NCBI GenBank assembly: GCA_905215325.1
Contig: CAJMPP010000009.1
Location: 1 to 63,573, forward strand
From: an uncultured bacterium
GTDB taxonomy: Bacteria > Actinomycetota > Coriobacteriia > Coriobacteriales > Eggerthellaceae
Reading direction: 5' to 3'
DNA length: 63,573 nucleotides
Shown here: in pieces, positions 1 to 8,419 of the stretch
Layout: every line of letters begins with the position of its first letter
Numbering within the stretch: the first letter of the stretch is position 1
Notes under the pieces: generated by a model
Told to the model about the DNA's origin: nothing
The model's input: the letters and a program-made list of their open reading frames with translations, nothing else
Databases searched by the model: none
Translations under genes and position numbers: made by a program

Positions 1-468
1 CGTGCGAACAGCGGTTCCGGAAGGGGCGTCCTTCTTGTTGCAGTGGTGGAACTCGAGCACTTCCGCTTCAGGGAAGAACGGGGCGGCGGCTTTTGCGAAC
101 TGCATCATGAGCACGGCGCCGGTGGTGAAGTTCGGAGCATAGAAAAGGCACGTTCCCTTAGGGGCGAGGGCGGCAAGCTCCTTAAGCTTGTCGTTGGCAA
201 GACCCGTGGTGCCCACCACGCAATCGATGCCTGCCGCAAGGGCGACGCGCAGATTGCCCTCGACGACGGAAGGCTGCGTGAAATCGACGAGCACATCGAA
301 TCCGCCGGCATGCACGGCCTGCTCGACCGTTTCATACACCGCAAACTCCTTCGAAGAGCCATGCGGATCGATTCCGCAGGTCACCTGCATGTCGTCGGCT
401 GCGGTCACGGCATCGACCACGGCAGAGCCCATACGTCCGGCGAAACCGGAAACTGCGACGTTGATCAT
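1..468 (-). CDS. dapB: 4-hydroxy-tetrahydrodipicolinate reductase (partial, 3' end off window)
   Basis: NAD(P)H-dependent reductase of the diaminopimelate/lysine pathway, acting in the cytoplasm. The 156 residues seen start MINVAVSGFAGRMGS, the DapB nucleotide-binding loop with the GxxGRMG pattern. They continue through VDFTQPS, VVGTTG and YAPNFTTGAVLM, ending in the HHxxKxDAPSGTA block that binds substrate, so all key motifs before the cut are intact. The reading frame runs off position 1; the usual length is about 250 residues. The ATG at 468 has a good AAGGAG ribosome site just upstream. It is the last gene of a minus-strand run below pnp and is separated from it by a hairpin, so it may have its own promoter. 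Confidence 0.95.
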   Translation of the reverse strand, partial: MINVAVSGFAGRMGSAVVDAVTAADDMQVTCGIDPHGSSKEFAVYETVEQAVHAGGFDVLVDFTQPSVVEGNLRVALAAGIDCVVGTTGLANDKLKELAALAPKGTCLFYAPNFTTGAVLMMQFAKAAAPFFPEAEVLEFHHCNKKDAPSGTAVRT

Positions 469-490
469 GTTAAAGCTCCTTCTTAGAAAC

Positions 491-516
491 GATGGCGGCC
501 TGACACGGCCGCCATC
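491..516 (-). terminator. Hairpin between pnp and dapB
   Basis: Perfect 10-bp inverted repeat (GATGGCGGCC and its complement) with a 6-base loop. On the minus strand it is followed by GTTTCT, a short U-rich stretch. It lies 21 bases after the pnp stop and before the dapB ribosome site, so it probably ends or attenuates the pnp message. Confidence 0.5.
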
Positions 517-537
517 GCTAGCTATCTTATATACAGC

Positions 538-2772
538 TTATTGGGACTCATGACGGCGACGGGGGGTGCGGTTGGCACGACCCGGACGCACGTCGCGCTG
601 GCCGCCTTCGCGCTTGCCTCCCTCGTGGCGTTCGTGACGCTCGTGACCGCGATGCTCACGCGGAGCGGGGGCGCTGCCTTCGGGGGCCTCCGGCTTGTCC
701 AGGCGATCAAGCGAGATCTTGCCCGTCTTGGGGTCGATCTCGAGAACCTGAACCTTGACGGTGTCACCGAGCTTGAGCACGTCCTCGACCGAGCCGACGC
801 GACCGTTGGCCACACGGGAGATGTGCAGCAGGCCATCCTTGCCAGGGGTGAGCTTGACGAAGGCGCCGAAGTCCTTGATGCCGACGACCTCGCCCTCGAA
901 GATCTCGCCGACCTCGGGCTCCTTGACGATGCCGAGGATCATGGCCTTGGCGGCTTCGCCGGCCGGGCCCTCGATGGAGGCGATGTGGATGGTGCCATCT
1001 TCCTGGATGTCGATCTGCGCGCCGGTTTCATCCTGGATGCCGCGCACGACCTTGCCACCGGAGCCGATGACGTCGCGGATCTTGTCGACGGGGATATGGA
1101 TGGTCTCGATGCGCGGAGCGGTATCGCGCAGGCTTGCGCGCGGCTCGGGAAGCTCGGCGAGCATGGCCTTCAGGATATGCGCACGGCCTTCGTGGGCCTG
1201 CTTGAGTGCACGGCCGAGGATCTCGGTGGACAGGCCCTTGGCCTTGTTGTCCATCTGCAGGGCGGTGATGCCCTTCTCGGTACCGCAGACCTTGAAGTCC
1301 ATATCGCCGAGGAAGTCCTCGATGCCCTGGATGTCGGAGAGGATGACGATGTCGTCGCCTTCTTTGATAAGACCCATGGCAATGCCGGAGACCGGAGCCT
1401 TGATGGGTACGCCTGCATCCATCAAGGCCAGCGTGGAGCCGCAGGTGGAAGCCATGGAAGAAGAGCCGTTGGACTCCAGGATCTCGGAAACCACGCGAAT
1501 GGCGTAGGGGAACTCGTCCTCGGAGGGGATCACCGGCAGCAAAGCGCGCTCGGCAAGCGCACCGTGGCCGACCTCGCGGCGCTTCGGAGCGCCCATGCGG
1601 CCCGTTTCGCCGGTGCAGTACGGCGGGAAGTTGTACTGATGCATATAGCGCTTGCCCTCGGCCGGATCGATGGTGTCAAGACGCTGCCACTCGTTGAGCA
1701 TGCCGAGCGTGGCGATGGAAAGCGCCTGGGTCTGACCACGCTGGAACAGGCCGGAGCCGTGGACGCGGGGCAGATAACCGGGCACGATGTGCAGCGGGCG
1801 GATCTCGTCGGCGCGACGGCCGTCGGCACGCTCACCGGTCTGAATGACCATGGCGCGCATGGCCTTCTTCTCGAGCGCCTTCAAAGCAGCGGCGATATCG
1901 GACCCCCAAGCGGCAAGCTCCTCCTCGTTGAAGGACTCTTCCTTGATGCGGGACTTGAGCTGCTCGACCTTGCCCATGCGAGCCTGCTTGTCCGCATCGC
2001 TCAAAGCCTGGGACATTTCGTCGAAGAACGGGGAGATGCGTTCGTCGATGGACGGGTCGGCGACATGAATGGGCCACTCGACCGGGGTGATGTCGCAACG
2101 GTCGAGGAAGCGCTGCTGAGCCTCGCAGAACTTCGCGATGGCCTGCTGGCCGAAATCCATGGCGCGCAGCATGAGGTCCTCGGAAACCTCGTTGGCGCCA
2201 GCCTCGACCATGGAAATGTAGTCGGCGGTACCCGCGATGGTCAGCTCCAAATCGGAGGTTTCCTGCTCCTCATAGGTGGGGTTCACGATGAACTCGTCGG
2301 TCTCGGGGTTATGGGCGATGCGAACGCAGGCAGCCGGGCCGTCGAACGGGGCGCTGCCGATCATAAGGGCGGCCGATGCACCGCCGACGCAGATGCAGTC
2401 GGGAGCGTTCTTGCCGTCGCACACGAGCGTGGTGGCGACGACGTGGACCTCGCGCTTGAAACCGTCGACGAAGCCGGGACGGATGGGACGGTCGATCATA
2501 CGGGCGGTCAGCGTGCCCTTCTCAGACGGACGCGCCTCGCGCTTAAGGTAGCCGCCGGGGATGCGGCCGACGGAGTACATCTTCTCGATGAAGTCGACGG
2601 TCAGCGGGAAGAAGTCGTAGTTCTTCTCCTCTTTCGAGATGACTGCCGTGACGAGCACGGTGGTCTCGCCCTGCGTGACCAGGACAGCGCCGGTAGCCTG
2701 CTTGGCCAGCTCGCCCGTTTCGAAGCGGTAGGTCTTGCCGTACAGCTCGAAGGACTCGACGATCTTTTCCAT
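538..2772 (-). CDS. pnp: Polyribonucleotide nucleotidyltransferase (PNPase)
   Basis: Phosphorolytic 3'-5' exoribonuclease for mRNA turnover. At 744 residues it has the full architecture: first RNase PH domain (about 10-140), helical linker, second RNase PH domain (about 315-545), KH domain (about 556-615, with VIGSGGK) and S1 domain (about 622-691, with DFGAFV and GLLHIS). After residue 692 comes a tail rich in Arg, His and Gly with repeated HERHE, likely disordered and RNA-binding. It follows rpsO, the classical rpsO-pnp order, but a strong hairpin lies between them, so pnp may be partly transcribed separately. ATG start at 2772. Confidence 0.97.
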   Translation of the reverse strand: MEKIVESFELYGKTYRFETGELAKQATGAVLVTQGETTVLVTAVISKEEKNYDFFPLTVDFIEKMYSVGRIPGGYLKREARPSEKGTLTARMIDRPIRPGFVDGFKREVHVVATTLVCDGKNAPDCICVGGASAALMIGSAPFDGPAACVRIAHNPETDEFIVNPTYEEQETSDLELTIAGTADYISMVEAGANEVSEDLMLRAMDFGQQAIAKFCEAQQRFLDRCDITPVEWPIHVADPSIDERISPFFDEMSQALSDADKQARMGKVEQLKSRIKEESFNEEELAAWGSDIAAALKALEKKAMRAMVIQTGERADGRRADEIRPLHIVPGYLPRVHGSGLFQRGQTQALSIATLGMLNEWQRLDTIDPAEGKRYMHQYNFPPYCTGETGRMGAPKRREVGHGALAERALLPVIPSEDEFPYAIRVVSEILESNGSSSMASTCGSTLALMDAGVPIKAPVSGIAMGLIKEGDDIVILSDIQGIEDFLGDMDFKVCGTEKGITALQMDNKAKGLSTEILGRALKQAHEGRAHILKAMLAELPEPRASLRDTAPRIETIHIPVDKIRDVIGSGGKVVRGIQDETGAQIDIQEDGTIHIASIEGPAGEAAKAMILGIVKEPEVGEIFEGEVVGIKDFGAFVKLTPGKDGLLHISRVANGRVGSVEDVLKLGDTVKVQVLEIDPKTGKISLDRLDKPEAPEGSAPAPREHRGHERHERHEGGKREGGQRDVRPGRANRTPRRRHESQ

Positions 2773-2890
2773 GTGGTGTTCTTTCCTTCTCTATTCCTTG
2801 ACCGCCGTAGTGCGGGCAAGCTTCTTCGGCCAGGGGTACTCACGTTTCCCGCTTGCCGCGAGCAGGCACGCCCTTGCGCACCCGACCGCT

Positions 2891-2923
2891 ATGCAAAAGC
2901 CCGCGCAGGGATGCGCGGGCTTT
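2891..2923 (-). terminator. Intrinsic terminator after rpsO
   Basis: Perfect 11-bp stem (AAAGCCCGCGC) with a 6-base loop. On the minus strand it ends in GGGCTTTTGC. It begins a few bases after the rpsO stop codon. Confidence 0.75.
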
Positions 2924-2929
2924 CGTTGA

Positions 2930-3217
2930 CTAGATGTTGTCGCGGATGCCGAGCTTCTTGATGAGGGCACGGTAACGCTCGATGTCGCGCTCCTTGATGT
3001 ACTTGAGCAGACCACGACGCTTACCGATGAGCATCATCAGGCCACGGCGGGAATGGTTATCCTTCTTGTGGGTCTTCAGGTGCTCGGTGAGGTTGCGGAT
3101 ACGCTCAGACAGGATGGCGACCTGCACGTCCGGGTTGCCGGTGTCATGCTCGTTGGCGCCGAACTCGGCGACCAGCTCTGCGGTGCGCTCTTTCGTGATG
3201 CTGAGTTTGCTAGGCAT
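2930..3217 (-). CDS. rpsO: 30S ribosomal protein S15
   Basis: Small-subunit primary binder of the 16S rRNA central domain. The 95-residue product shows the S15 signatures TGNPDVQVAILSERI, LTEHLKTHKKDNHSRRGL and LIGKRRGLLKYI. It is a few residues longer than the usual 89 because of the N-terminal MPSKLSIT. An ATG at 3217 with AGGTGGAG just upstream sets the start. It sits above pnp, its normal neighbour. Autoregulation by S15 binding to its own leader is known in other bacteria; no pseudoknot was modelled here. Confidence 0.97.
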   Translation of the reverse strand: MPSKLSITKERTAELVAEFGANEHDTGNPDVQVAILSERIRNLTEHLKTHKKDNHSRRGLMMLIGKRRGLLKYIKERDIERYRALIKKLGIRDNI

Positions 3218-3427
3218 GCTAACTCCACCTTTCCTGCGGGCCTTGCCCGCCTTCCGTGCAGCTATCGCTGCGCTCTACTTGCTTTCCGCTGGGATCCATG
3301 CTGGATGGGGACCAAGCTGAAAGTGGCTGCCGATACGGCAACTTGTCTAGAATACGATGACCGTGCGCTTGCGCGCAAGGTCGATACACCGACCTGCACA
3401 GCTTGCGCACATATCCTCCACCTGCGC

Positions 3428-3676
3428 TTATTGAGCCTCACGGGCTTCGCGGAGCGCATGAACAAGCTGATCGGCGCAGCTGGTGGAACGACGCCCGCAG
3501 GTGTTGCCTTCGAGCACGGCGGCAACGTCCTCGATGTTCTTGCCGTTGATCAGTTTGCCGATGGCCTTAAGGTTGCCGTCGCAGCCGCCGACGAAATCCA
3601 CGTGCTTGATGGTGTCGCCGTCAAGATCGACATGGATCTCTCGCGAGCAAACGCCCTTGGTTCGATAGGTGTACAT
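3428..3676 (-). CDS. Stand-alone TSCPD domain protein (TIGR03905-like)
   Basis: An 82-residue protein consisting of one TSCPD domain: Cys at residue 9, the block VGGCDGNLKAI, and the C-terminal TCGRRSTSCADQL that gives the family its name. The domain is otherwise found at the C-terminus of adenosylcobalamin-dependent ribonucleotide reductases, and the conserved Cys residues suggest metal or cluster binding. The function of the stand-alone form is unknown to me. It lies between recO and rpsO on the same strand with gaps of 76 and 210 bases, so co-transcription is possible but not shown. Confidence 0.85.
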   Translation of the reverse strand: MYTYRTKGVCSREIHVDLDGDTIKHVDFVGGCDGNLKAIGKLINGKNIEDVAAVLEGNTCGRRSTSCADQLVHALREAREAQ

Positions 3677-3752
3677 ATACGTTTCCTCTCTCTTGGATGG
3701 TGAAAGTATGCCATAGCGGCAAGCGGGCTAGCCCCTATGAGGGGACAAGCAC

Positions 3753-4529
3753 CTAAAACAATCCGCAGGTGAATAGGAAATTGAGCGACTTCAGGCGAAT
3801 GGAGGCGTGCACCTGTGCCCAAGTTTGGCATAGGCGAAGCGCATCGAAGACGCTCGACTGATCTACCTGGATCGAAGCGATATCCGAAAAACGCATCCCC
3901 AGCAGCGCGCTTGCCCAGGAAAGCGTCTCCGGGGCAAGGCCCGTAACGTCGGAGACGCGGCATGCATCGCACACCACACCACCCTCGGTGCACGAGAACG
4001 CTATGGTTCGATGGGCCGACTTGCCCACTTCGCAGGCCAAAGGCTCGCCGCACACGCAGCAGCGATCCAGCGATGGGCGGATGCCCAGAAACGCGAACGC
4101 TTTGAGCAACCAGGCCGCGCAGATGGCGGGCCCATGTGCGGGATCGGACGAGGCAAGCACGTCAAGGGCCGTTTGCGTGAGCGAGAACAGCTTCGGGACC
4201 TCAAGTCCGGGCTGCGTGATGCGGTCGAGCAGCTCGACGACGGGAGCCGCGCAGGCGGAAAGCTCCATGCTTTGACGCAGCGCGCCATTGCCAGCGATCA
4301 AACGTGCTTCCTTAACTATGTCGAGCGAACGCCCTTGAGCCAAGAGCACGTCTGCCTGCGAATACAGCTCCAGCCGGGAACTGAACTGGCTGGTAGGTTT
4401 TCGAGCTCCTTTTGCGACGGCCCTAATCTGCGAGCCGTCCTGCGCAAGCAGCGAAAGGATAAGGTCCGACTCCCCCAGCTTGGTCTTGCGCAGCACGAGC
4501 ACGCGGGCGTTGTAGGTGCTTTGCGCCAC
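3753..4529 (-). CDS. recO: DNA repair protein RecO
   Basis: Recombination mediator of the RecFOR pathway that helps RecA load onto SSB-coated single-stranded DNA. The 258-residue product has an N-terminal OB fold (YNARVLVLRKTKLGESDLI, then AKGARKP), a helical core, and a zinc site made of CxxC pairs near residues 157/160 and 187/190. The start is a GTG at 4529 that begins three bases after the stop of the upstream PASTA gene, so the two are almost certainly translationally coupled. That pairing is unusual, since era is the more common recO neighbour. Confidence 0.93.
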   Translation of the reverse strand: MAQSTYNARVLVLRKTKLGESDLILSLLAQDGSQIRAVAKGARKPTSQFSSRLELYSQADVLLAQGRSLDIVKEARLIAGNGALRQSMELSACAAPVVELLDRITQPGLEVPKLFSLTQTALDVLASSDPAHGPAICAAWLLKAFAFLGIRPSLDRCCVCGEPLACEVGKSAHRTIAFSCTEGGVVCDACRVSDVTGLAPETLSWASALLGMRFSDIASIQVDQSSVFDALRLCQTWAQVHASIRLKSLNFLFTCGLF

Positions 4530-4532
4530 GGG

Positions 4533-6422
4533 TTATTTGAACGATACCGAAGCGACGTTGTTCGAAGAGTCGAAGGTTACCGTACCGGAAACCTTCTTCG
4601 AATCTCCCGCGACCGATATGGTCTGCCCCAGAACCGTTACCGACTTGGAAGCCTTGCCCGAAGCGGTGAAGGCCACCGTATCGTTGCCCTGATAGGAAAC
4701 GCTATCGACCGAGGACACGGTGAACGACGACCCGTCCGATGCGGTCAGCGTGGTCGAGGAAAGATACGAGCGCGCGACGGCGGTCAGCTCGCTGGCACGG
4801 GACTTCGCAAGCGAGATGACGACGACCGTGTCGGAGGGGACCTTCGAGCCCGCAGCGGGCTCGACGCCCATGATGGCCCCTTCGCTTGCGGTTTCGCTGT
4901 ATACATATACCGCCGTTGAGGACAGCCCAGCATCCTTGATCGCCTGCACGGCATCGTTATAGGTCATGCCCGAGACGTCGGGCACGGTGTAGGCCTGCGC
5001 CACTTTGAGCGTGATGCCGGTGGAGGCCTTCGCCTTCTTCCCCTCCTCCGGGCTGACGGAAAGAACGGTGCCCTCCGGCTCGTCGGAGCGCTCAAGCTGC
5101 ACATCGACGTTTTCGAACCCGTTATCCGAAAGGGCCTTCAATGCGCTGTCCTGGCTGGAACCGACCACCTTGGGAACGGTGCGCGAAGTCGACACGTGGA
5201 TGACGACCTCGGCGCCCTCCTCCTGACGTGCGCCCGCGCCTGGATCCATGAGCAGGACAAGGCCCTCGGTGGAATCGGAGGGAACGGTTGTGGAGCGGAC
5301 CGTGAAGCCCTTGTTCTGCAGCATGTACGTAGCGTCGGCCTGCGTCATGCCCGTGACGTCGGGAACGATCTTCCCGCCCCATAGCTCCATCTGATAGGTG
5401 ACGCCCGCAGCGGTGCCCGCCGCGATGAGCACCGCCAGCGCCACAATCGCAGCGATTTTCGAACCGGGAAAGCGCTTGCCCTTAGATTCCGGCTTCTTGT
5501 CGTCTTTCGGCTTCGTTTCAGGGACGACGGGCTTTGATTCCTTTTCTGCGTGCTTGGGCTGCTCCTTTTCGGGCTTAGCAGCAGGCTGAGTTTCCTTGGG
5601 ATCCTCCTGGTTGTGCTGTTGGGATTCGCAAGCCTTGGCCTTCTCGGCTTTCTTCTTCTTGCGATCGCGCTTCTTCTTGTTGGGATCGGGCGCGATGAAA
5701 TCCTTCTGTTGCGACAAGTCGGCATCGGTGATGCGCGGCATCTGCATGGTGTCGCCCGAATGCCACGCGGCCTTAGGGGGCACATACCCGGGATACACGA
5801 GGAACTCGTCGAAGCCGGACAAATCAGGCTCCCAACCCGACTTGATCGCCGGCGAAGCAGGTTTAGGGCCGAGCGTTTGAGTTTTCTCGGACTCGAAGGC
5901 AAGGTTGCGGATATCGGGAAGATCGAGCACGTGCGTGCGCTGATGGGCCACCTCATCGGCATCGTCTTGGCTTCCGCCAAGCTGATCCGCCGCGTCCTGC
6001 TCGGCCTCCTGAGAGCTTTCGGTTTCATCTTGCTGCGACCGGGGATCATCTTGCATTGCAATATCGGCGCTGCCAGCATCGTTGGCATCCTGTGCTGCTG
6101 CCTCTTCGTTGCCGCATGCTATATCACCAGCGTCTTCGACGTCCTCATCTGATGTGGTCACGTCGAGCCGCACAATGGCTTCGGAATCGCCGTCTTCGCC
6201 ATCCCGACCCCCATCTGCTGCTTCAGCGCTTTCGAGGTCAGCACCATGCGTATCGCGAACGGTTTCGTCTTCGGTGGGTTCTTCATCATCGATCATGTTC
6301 AACGCTTGGGCTGGTTCCGCGCCTTCGATCTGCTCGAAGGCGGCACGGGGCAGCTTGGCCCCGCACTCGTCGCAGAACTTCGCGCCATCGCGATTTTCCG
6401 TGTGGCAAGAAGGACAGATCAT
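4533..6422 (-). CDS. Zinc-ribbon, single-pass membrane protein with three PASTA domains
   Basis: A 629-residue protein of unknown function. Order of parts: an N-terminal zinc ribbon (CPSC near residue 4 and CDEC near 18), a long acidic Asp/Glu-rich segment (about 35-150), a Lys-rich segment (about 225-320), one membrane segment (about 322-346), then three PASTA repeats (about 349-541) each opening with a VPxVxG motif. A final 88-residue Ser/Thr-rich beta domain follows. PASTA repeats bind muropeptides or beta-lactams in Ser/Thr kinases and PBPs, but no kinase or penicillin-binding domain is present. The topology implied is a cytoplasmic zinc ribbon and an extracytoplasmic PASTA rod. The ATG at 6422 has an AAGGGAG site. 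It is coupled to recO. Confidence 0.85.
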   Translation of the reverse strand: MICPSCHTENRDGAKFCDECGAKLPRAAFEQIEGAEPAQALNMIDDEEPTEDETVRDTHGADLESAEAADGGRDGEDGDSEAIVRLDVTTSDEDVEDAGDIACGNEEAAAQDANDAGSADIAMQDDPRSQQDETESSQEAEQDAADQLGGSQDDADEVAHQRTHVLDLPDIRNLAFESEKTQTLGPKPASPAIKSGWEPDLSGFDEFLVYPGYVPPKAAWHSGDTMQMPRITDADLSQQKDFIAPDPNKKKRDRKKKKAEKAKACESQQHNQEDPKETQPAAKPEKEQPKHAEKESKPVVPETKPKDDKKPESKGKRFPGSKIAAIVALAVLIAAGTAAGVTYQMELWGGKIVPDVTGMTQADATYMLQNKGFTVRSTTVPSDSTEGLVLLMDPGAGARQEEGAEVVIHVSTSRTVPKVVGSSQDSALKALSDNGFENVDVQLERSDEPEGTVLSVSPEEGKKAKASTGITLKVAQAYTVPDVSGMTYNDAVQAIKDAGLSSTAVYVYSETASEGAIMGVEPAAGSKVPSDTVVVISLAKSRASELTAVARSYLSSTTLTASDGSSFTVSSVDSVSYQGNDTVAFTASGKASKSVTVLGQTISVAGDSKKVSGTVTFDSSNNVASVSFK

Positions 6423-6476
6423 GCTTGAGACTCCCTTGCGCGTGCTTACGTTATGGTTTCCCGTTAAATTGTACAG

Positions 6477-6512
6477 AAAAACAGGATTGAGGTGCCGCTT
6501 GGCACCTCAATC
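6477..6512 (-). terminator. Intrinsic terminator after era
   Basis: Perfect 12-bp stem (GATTGAGGTGCC and its complement) with a 4-base loop. On the minus strand it is followed by CTGTTTTTCTG. It separates the era operon from the PASTA-recO unit. Confidence 0.85.
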
Positions 6513-6544
6513 GCAAAATATCTTAGAAACCTGAAAACAAGCTG

Positions 6545-7495
6545 TTACAAACCTTCACCGTACCCGAACCGTCGGATTTGCGTGGCATCGCGGCGCCAGT
6601 TCTTCTTGACCTTCACCATAAGGTCAAGGTAAACGCGCGTGCCGAGCAGCTGCTCGAGATCTTCTCGGGCCTCCTGGCCGATACGCTTGATTGCGCTACC
6701 GCCCTTGCCGATGATAATGCCCTTCTGGGAATCACGCTCCACGTAGATGCGGGCCAGGATGCGGTTGAGATCCTTCTTTTTCTCGTACTCCATATGCTCG
6801 ATGGTGACGCCGATGGAGTGAGGGACCTCATCGCGAAACGTTCGGAGGATCTTCTCGCGGATGAATTCGGCGATGATGACCTCGATCGGCTGATCGGTTT
6901 CCATATCCGCCGGGAACCAAGCCGGGCCCTCGGGCAAGAAGCACTGCACCTCTTCAATGAAGGCATCCACGTTGTAACCGGATTCGGAGGAAAGCCCCAC
7001 CATGGCATCCCAGCTCGCCAGCTTCTTGGCAGCCTCGGCCTGCTCGTGCATTTGCTCGGTGGTAACCAAATCGCCCTTGGAAAGGACGCAGATCTTCTTC
7101 GCATGCTTGCAATGCGGGCCGTCAAGCTGTGCGGCAACCCACTCGTCGCCACGGCCGACGGGCTTGCTGGCGTCGATGAGCATGGCGATGACGTCGACGT
7201 CTTCCAGCGCCTTGAGCGCCGAGGTGTTCAACTCCTCGCCAAGCGCATCGTGGGGCTTATGAAGGCCAGGGGTATCCACGATGATCATCTGCATGTCGTC
7301 GCGAGTGTAGACCGCGCGGAAGCGATGACGGGTGGTCTGGGCGGTGTTGGACGTGATGGCGATTTTCTTGCCCATGATAGTGTTGAGCAGTGTTGACTTT
7401 CCCGCGTTGGGTCGGCCGATCAGCGTGACAAAGCCGGATTTGAAGCCCTCGCCCGAAGGGGGCGCGGCATGTCCGAAGTATGCGTCGAGGTCCAT
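6545..7495 (-). CDS. era: GTPase Era
   Basis: Essential GTPase that binds the 3' end of 16S rRNA and assists 30S maturation. The 316-residue product has the GTPase domain (P-loop GRPNAGKS at 27-34, switch II DTPG at 74-77) and a C-terminal KH domain ending in the Era-typical RRFGYGEGL. The G4 motif reads SKGD at 139-142 rather than NKxD, a substitution at the Asn that normally contacts guanine. The reading frame is open further upstream, but the ATG at 7495 is preferred because it follows a TAGGAG site and lies outside dgkA. It follows dgkA and ybeY in the usual order. Confidence 0.95.
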   Translation of the reverse strand: MDLDAYFGHAAPPSGEGFKSGFVTLIGRPNAGKSTLLNTIMGKKIAITSNTAQTTRHRFRAVYTRDDMQMIIVDTPGLHKPHDALGEELNTSALKALEDVDVIAMLIDASKPVGRGDEWVAAQLDGPHCKHAKKICVLSKGDLVTTEQMHEQAEAAKKLASWDAMVGLSSESGYNVDAFIEEVQCFLPEGPAWFPADMETDQPIEVIIAEFIREKILRTFRDEVPHSIGVTIEHMEYEKKKDLNRILARIYVERDSQKGIIIGKGGSAIKRIGQEAREDLEQLLGTRVYLDLMVKVKKNWRRDATQIRRFGYGEGL

Positions 7496-7520
7496 GAGAC
7501 TCCTAGGTTCAATAGGTTGA

Positions 7521-7949
7521 TTACGATGCCATAAAGGCCAATATCGGTGGGATGAACACGATGCAGCCGACAATAAAGGAGGCAAGAGCGCCTGCAAGGG
7601 CGGCACCCGCCGCGCAATCCTTCGCCCGTCGGGCCAGTTCATGATACCCGGGACTGGCGAGGTCGACCACGGCCTCGATGGCCGTGTTCACCGTTTCGAG
7701 CGCGAACATCATGCCGATGCAGATGATGACGGCGAGCCATGAGGCTGCATCGATACCCAACGAAAAGCCGAGCGCTATAGCCACGACGGCCATGCATGCG
7801 TCGATGCGCAGATTACGTTCGCTGCGAACCGCTTCGAAAAGTCCGCGCCCGGCGTTGGCGAAGGCGGATGTGAGCTTATAACGTTGCCCTTTTCCCTTCG
7901 TTTCGGCGGAGCGCACGAAAGGCTTGTTATCAGAGGATGTGTCGCCCAT
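7521..7949 (-). CDS. dgkA: Diacylglycerol/undecaprenol kinase family membrane protein
   Basis: Small integral membrane kinase phosphorylating diacylglycerol or undecaprenol, recycling lipid carriers at the cytoplasmic membrane. The 142-residue product has three hydrophobic segments and the catalytic signature ALETVNTAIEAVVDLAS followed by AKDCAAGAAL, with the conserved Glu, Asn and Lys-Asp present. Substrate cannot be decided from sequence; Gram-positive homologues mostly act on undecaprenol. It sits between ybeY and era, starting at an ATG 5 bases after the ybeY stop. Confidence 0.9.
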   Translation of the reverse strand: MGDTSSDNKPFVRSAETKGKGQRYKLTSAFANAGRGLFEAVRSERNLRIDACMAVVAIALGFSLGIDAASWLAVIICIGMMFALETVNTAIEAVVDLASPGYHELARRAKDCAAGAALAGALASFIVGCIVFIPPILAFMAS

Positions 7950-7954
7950 GGCCG

Positions 7955-8419
7955 TTATCGCGCATTCCAGGCGGCCAAGATCTCATCTTCCAAGGCTTCC
8001 ATGACTTTGGCGTCTTCCTCGACGATGTGATCGTAACCGCACAGATGCAGCAGGCCGTGAACGAACAGCAGGCTGACCTCCTGCTCGAACGTAGTGCCGA
8101 ACTCATGGGTTTGACGCTCGGCCACATCGGGCGCGATAACGACGTCCCCCAGCTCGTAGACATCGCCGAAGCCTGCAGGGACGATATCGGAAAGCTCATC
8201 CTCGACGCCATCGCATTCGAAGGACAGGACATCGGTGGGTCCTTCCTTTCCGCGATATTGCTCGTTGAGGCGGGCGATTTCCTCGTCGGTAACGAAGCTC
8301 AAGGAAACCTCGGTGTTCTGAGGCTTTTCCTGGTGTTCGAGCACGAACTGAGCGAGTTCAACAAGCGGTATGTCCTTGAGGTCATCGCCACGGTAATCAT
8401 AATTGATTTGAACGTCCAT
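7955..8419 (-). CDS. ybeY: Endoribonuclease YbeY
   Basis: Metal-dependent RNase needed for 16S rRNA 3'-end maturation and ribosome quality control. The 154-residue product carries the zinc motif HGLLHLCGYDH near its C-terminus and the upstream block EEIARLNEQYRG. The ATG at 8419 overlaps the 3' end of phoH by 23 bases with an AGAAGGG site, giving the conserved phoH-ybeY-dgkA-era order of Gram-positive bacteria. Confidence 0.95.
   Translation of the reverse strand: MDVQINYDYRGDDLKDIPLVELAQFVLEHQEKPQNTEVSLSFVTDEEIARLNEQYRGKEGPTDVLSFECDGVEDELSDIVPAGFGDVYELGDVVIAPDVAERQTHEFGTTFEQEVSLLFVHGLLHLCGYDHIVEEDAKVMEALEDEILAAWNAR

Noticed and set aside
541..2961. Very long plus-strand open frames opposite pnp, and similarly opposite lepA/dusB/hemW (15136-18231) and carB (29558-32926)
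   Set aside because: These are antisense shadows caused by high GC and codon bias; their products show no family features, while the minus strand gives complete, recognisable proteins.
6545..7642. Era with a 49-residue N-terminal extension
   Set aside because: The extra codons overlap dgkA antisense to its reading sense and lack a ribosome site; the ATG at 7495 has one.
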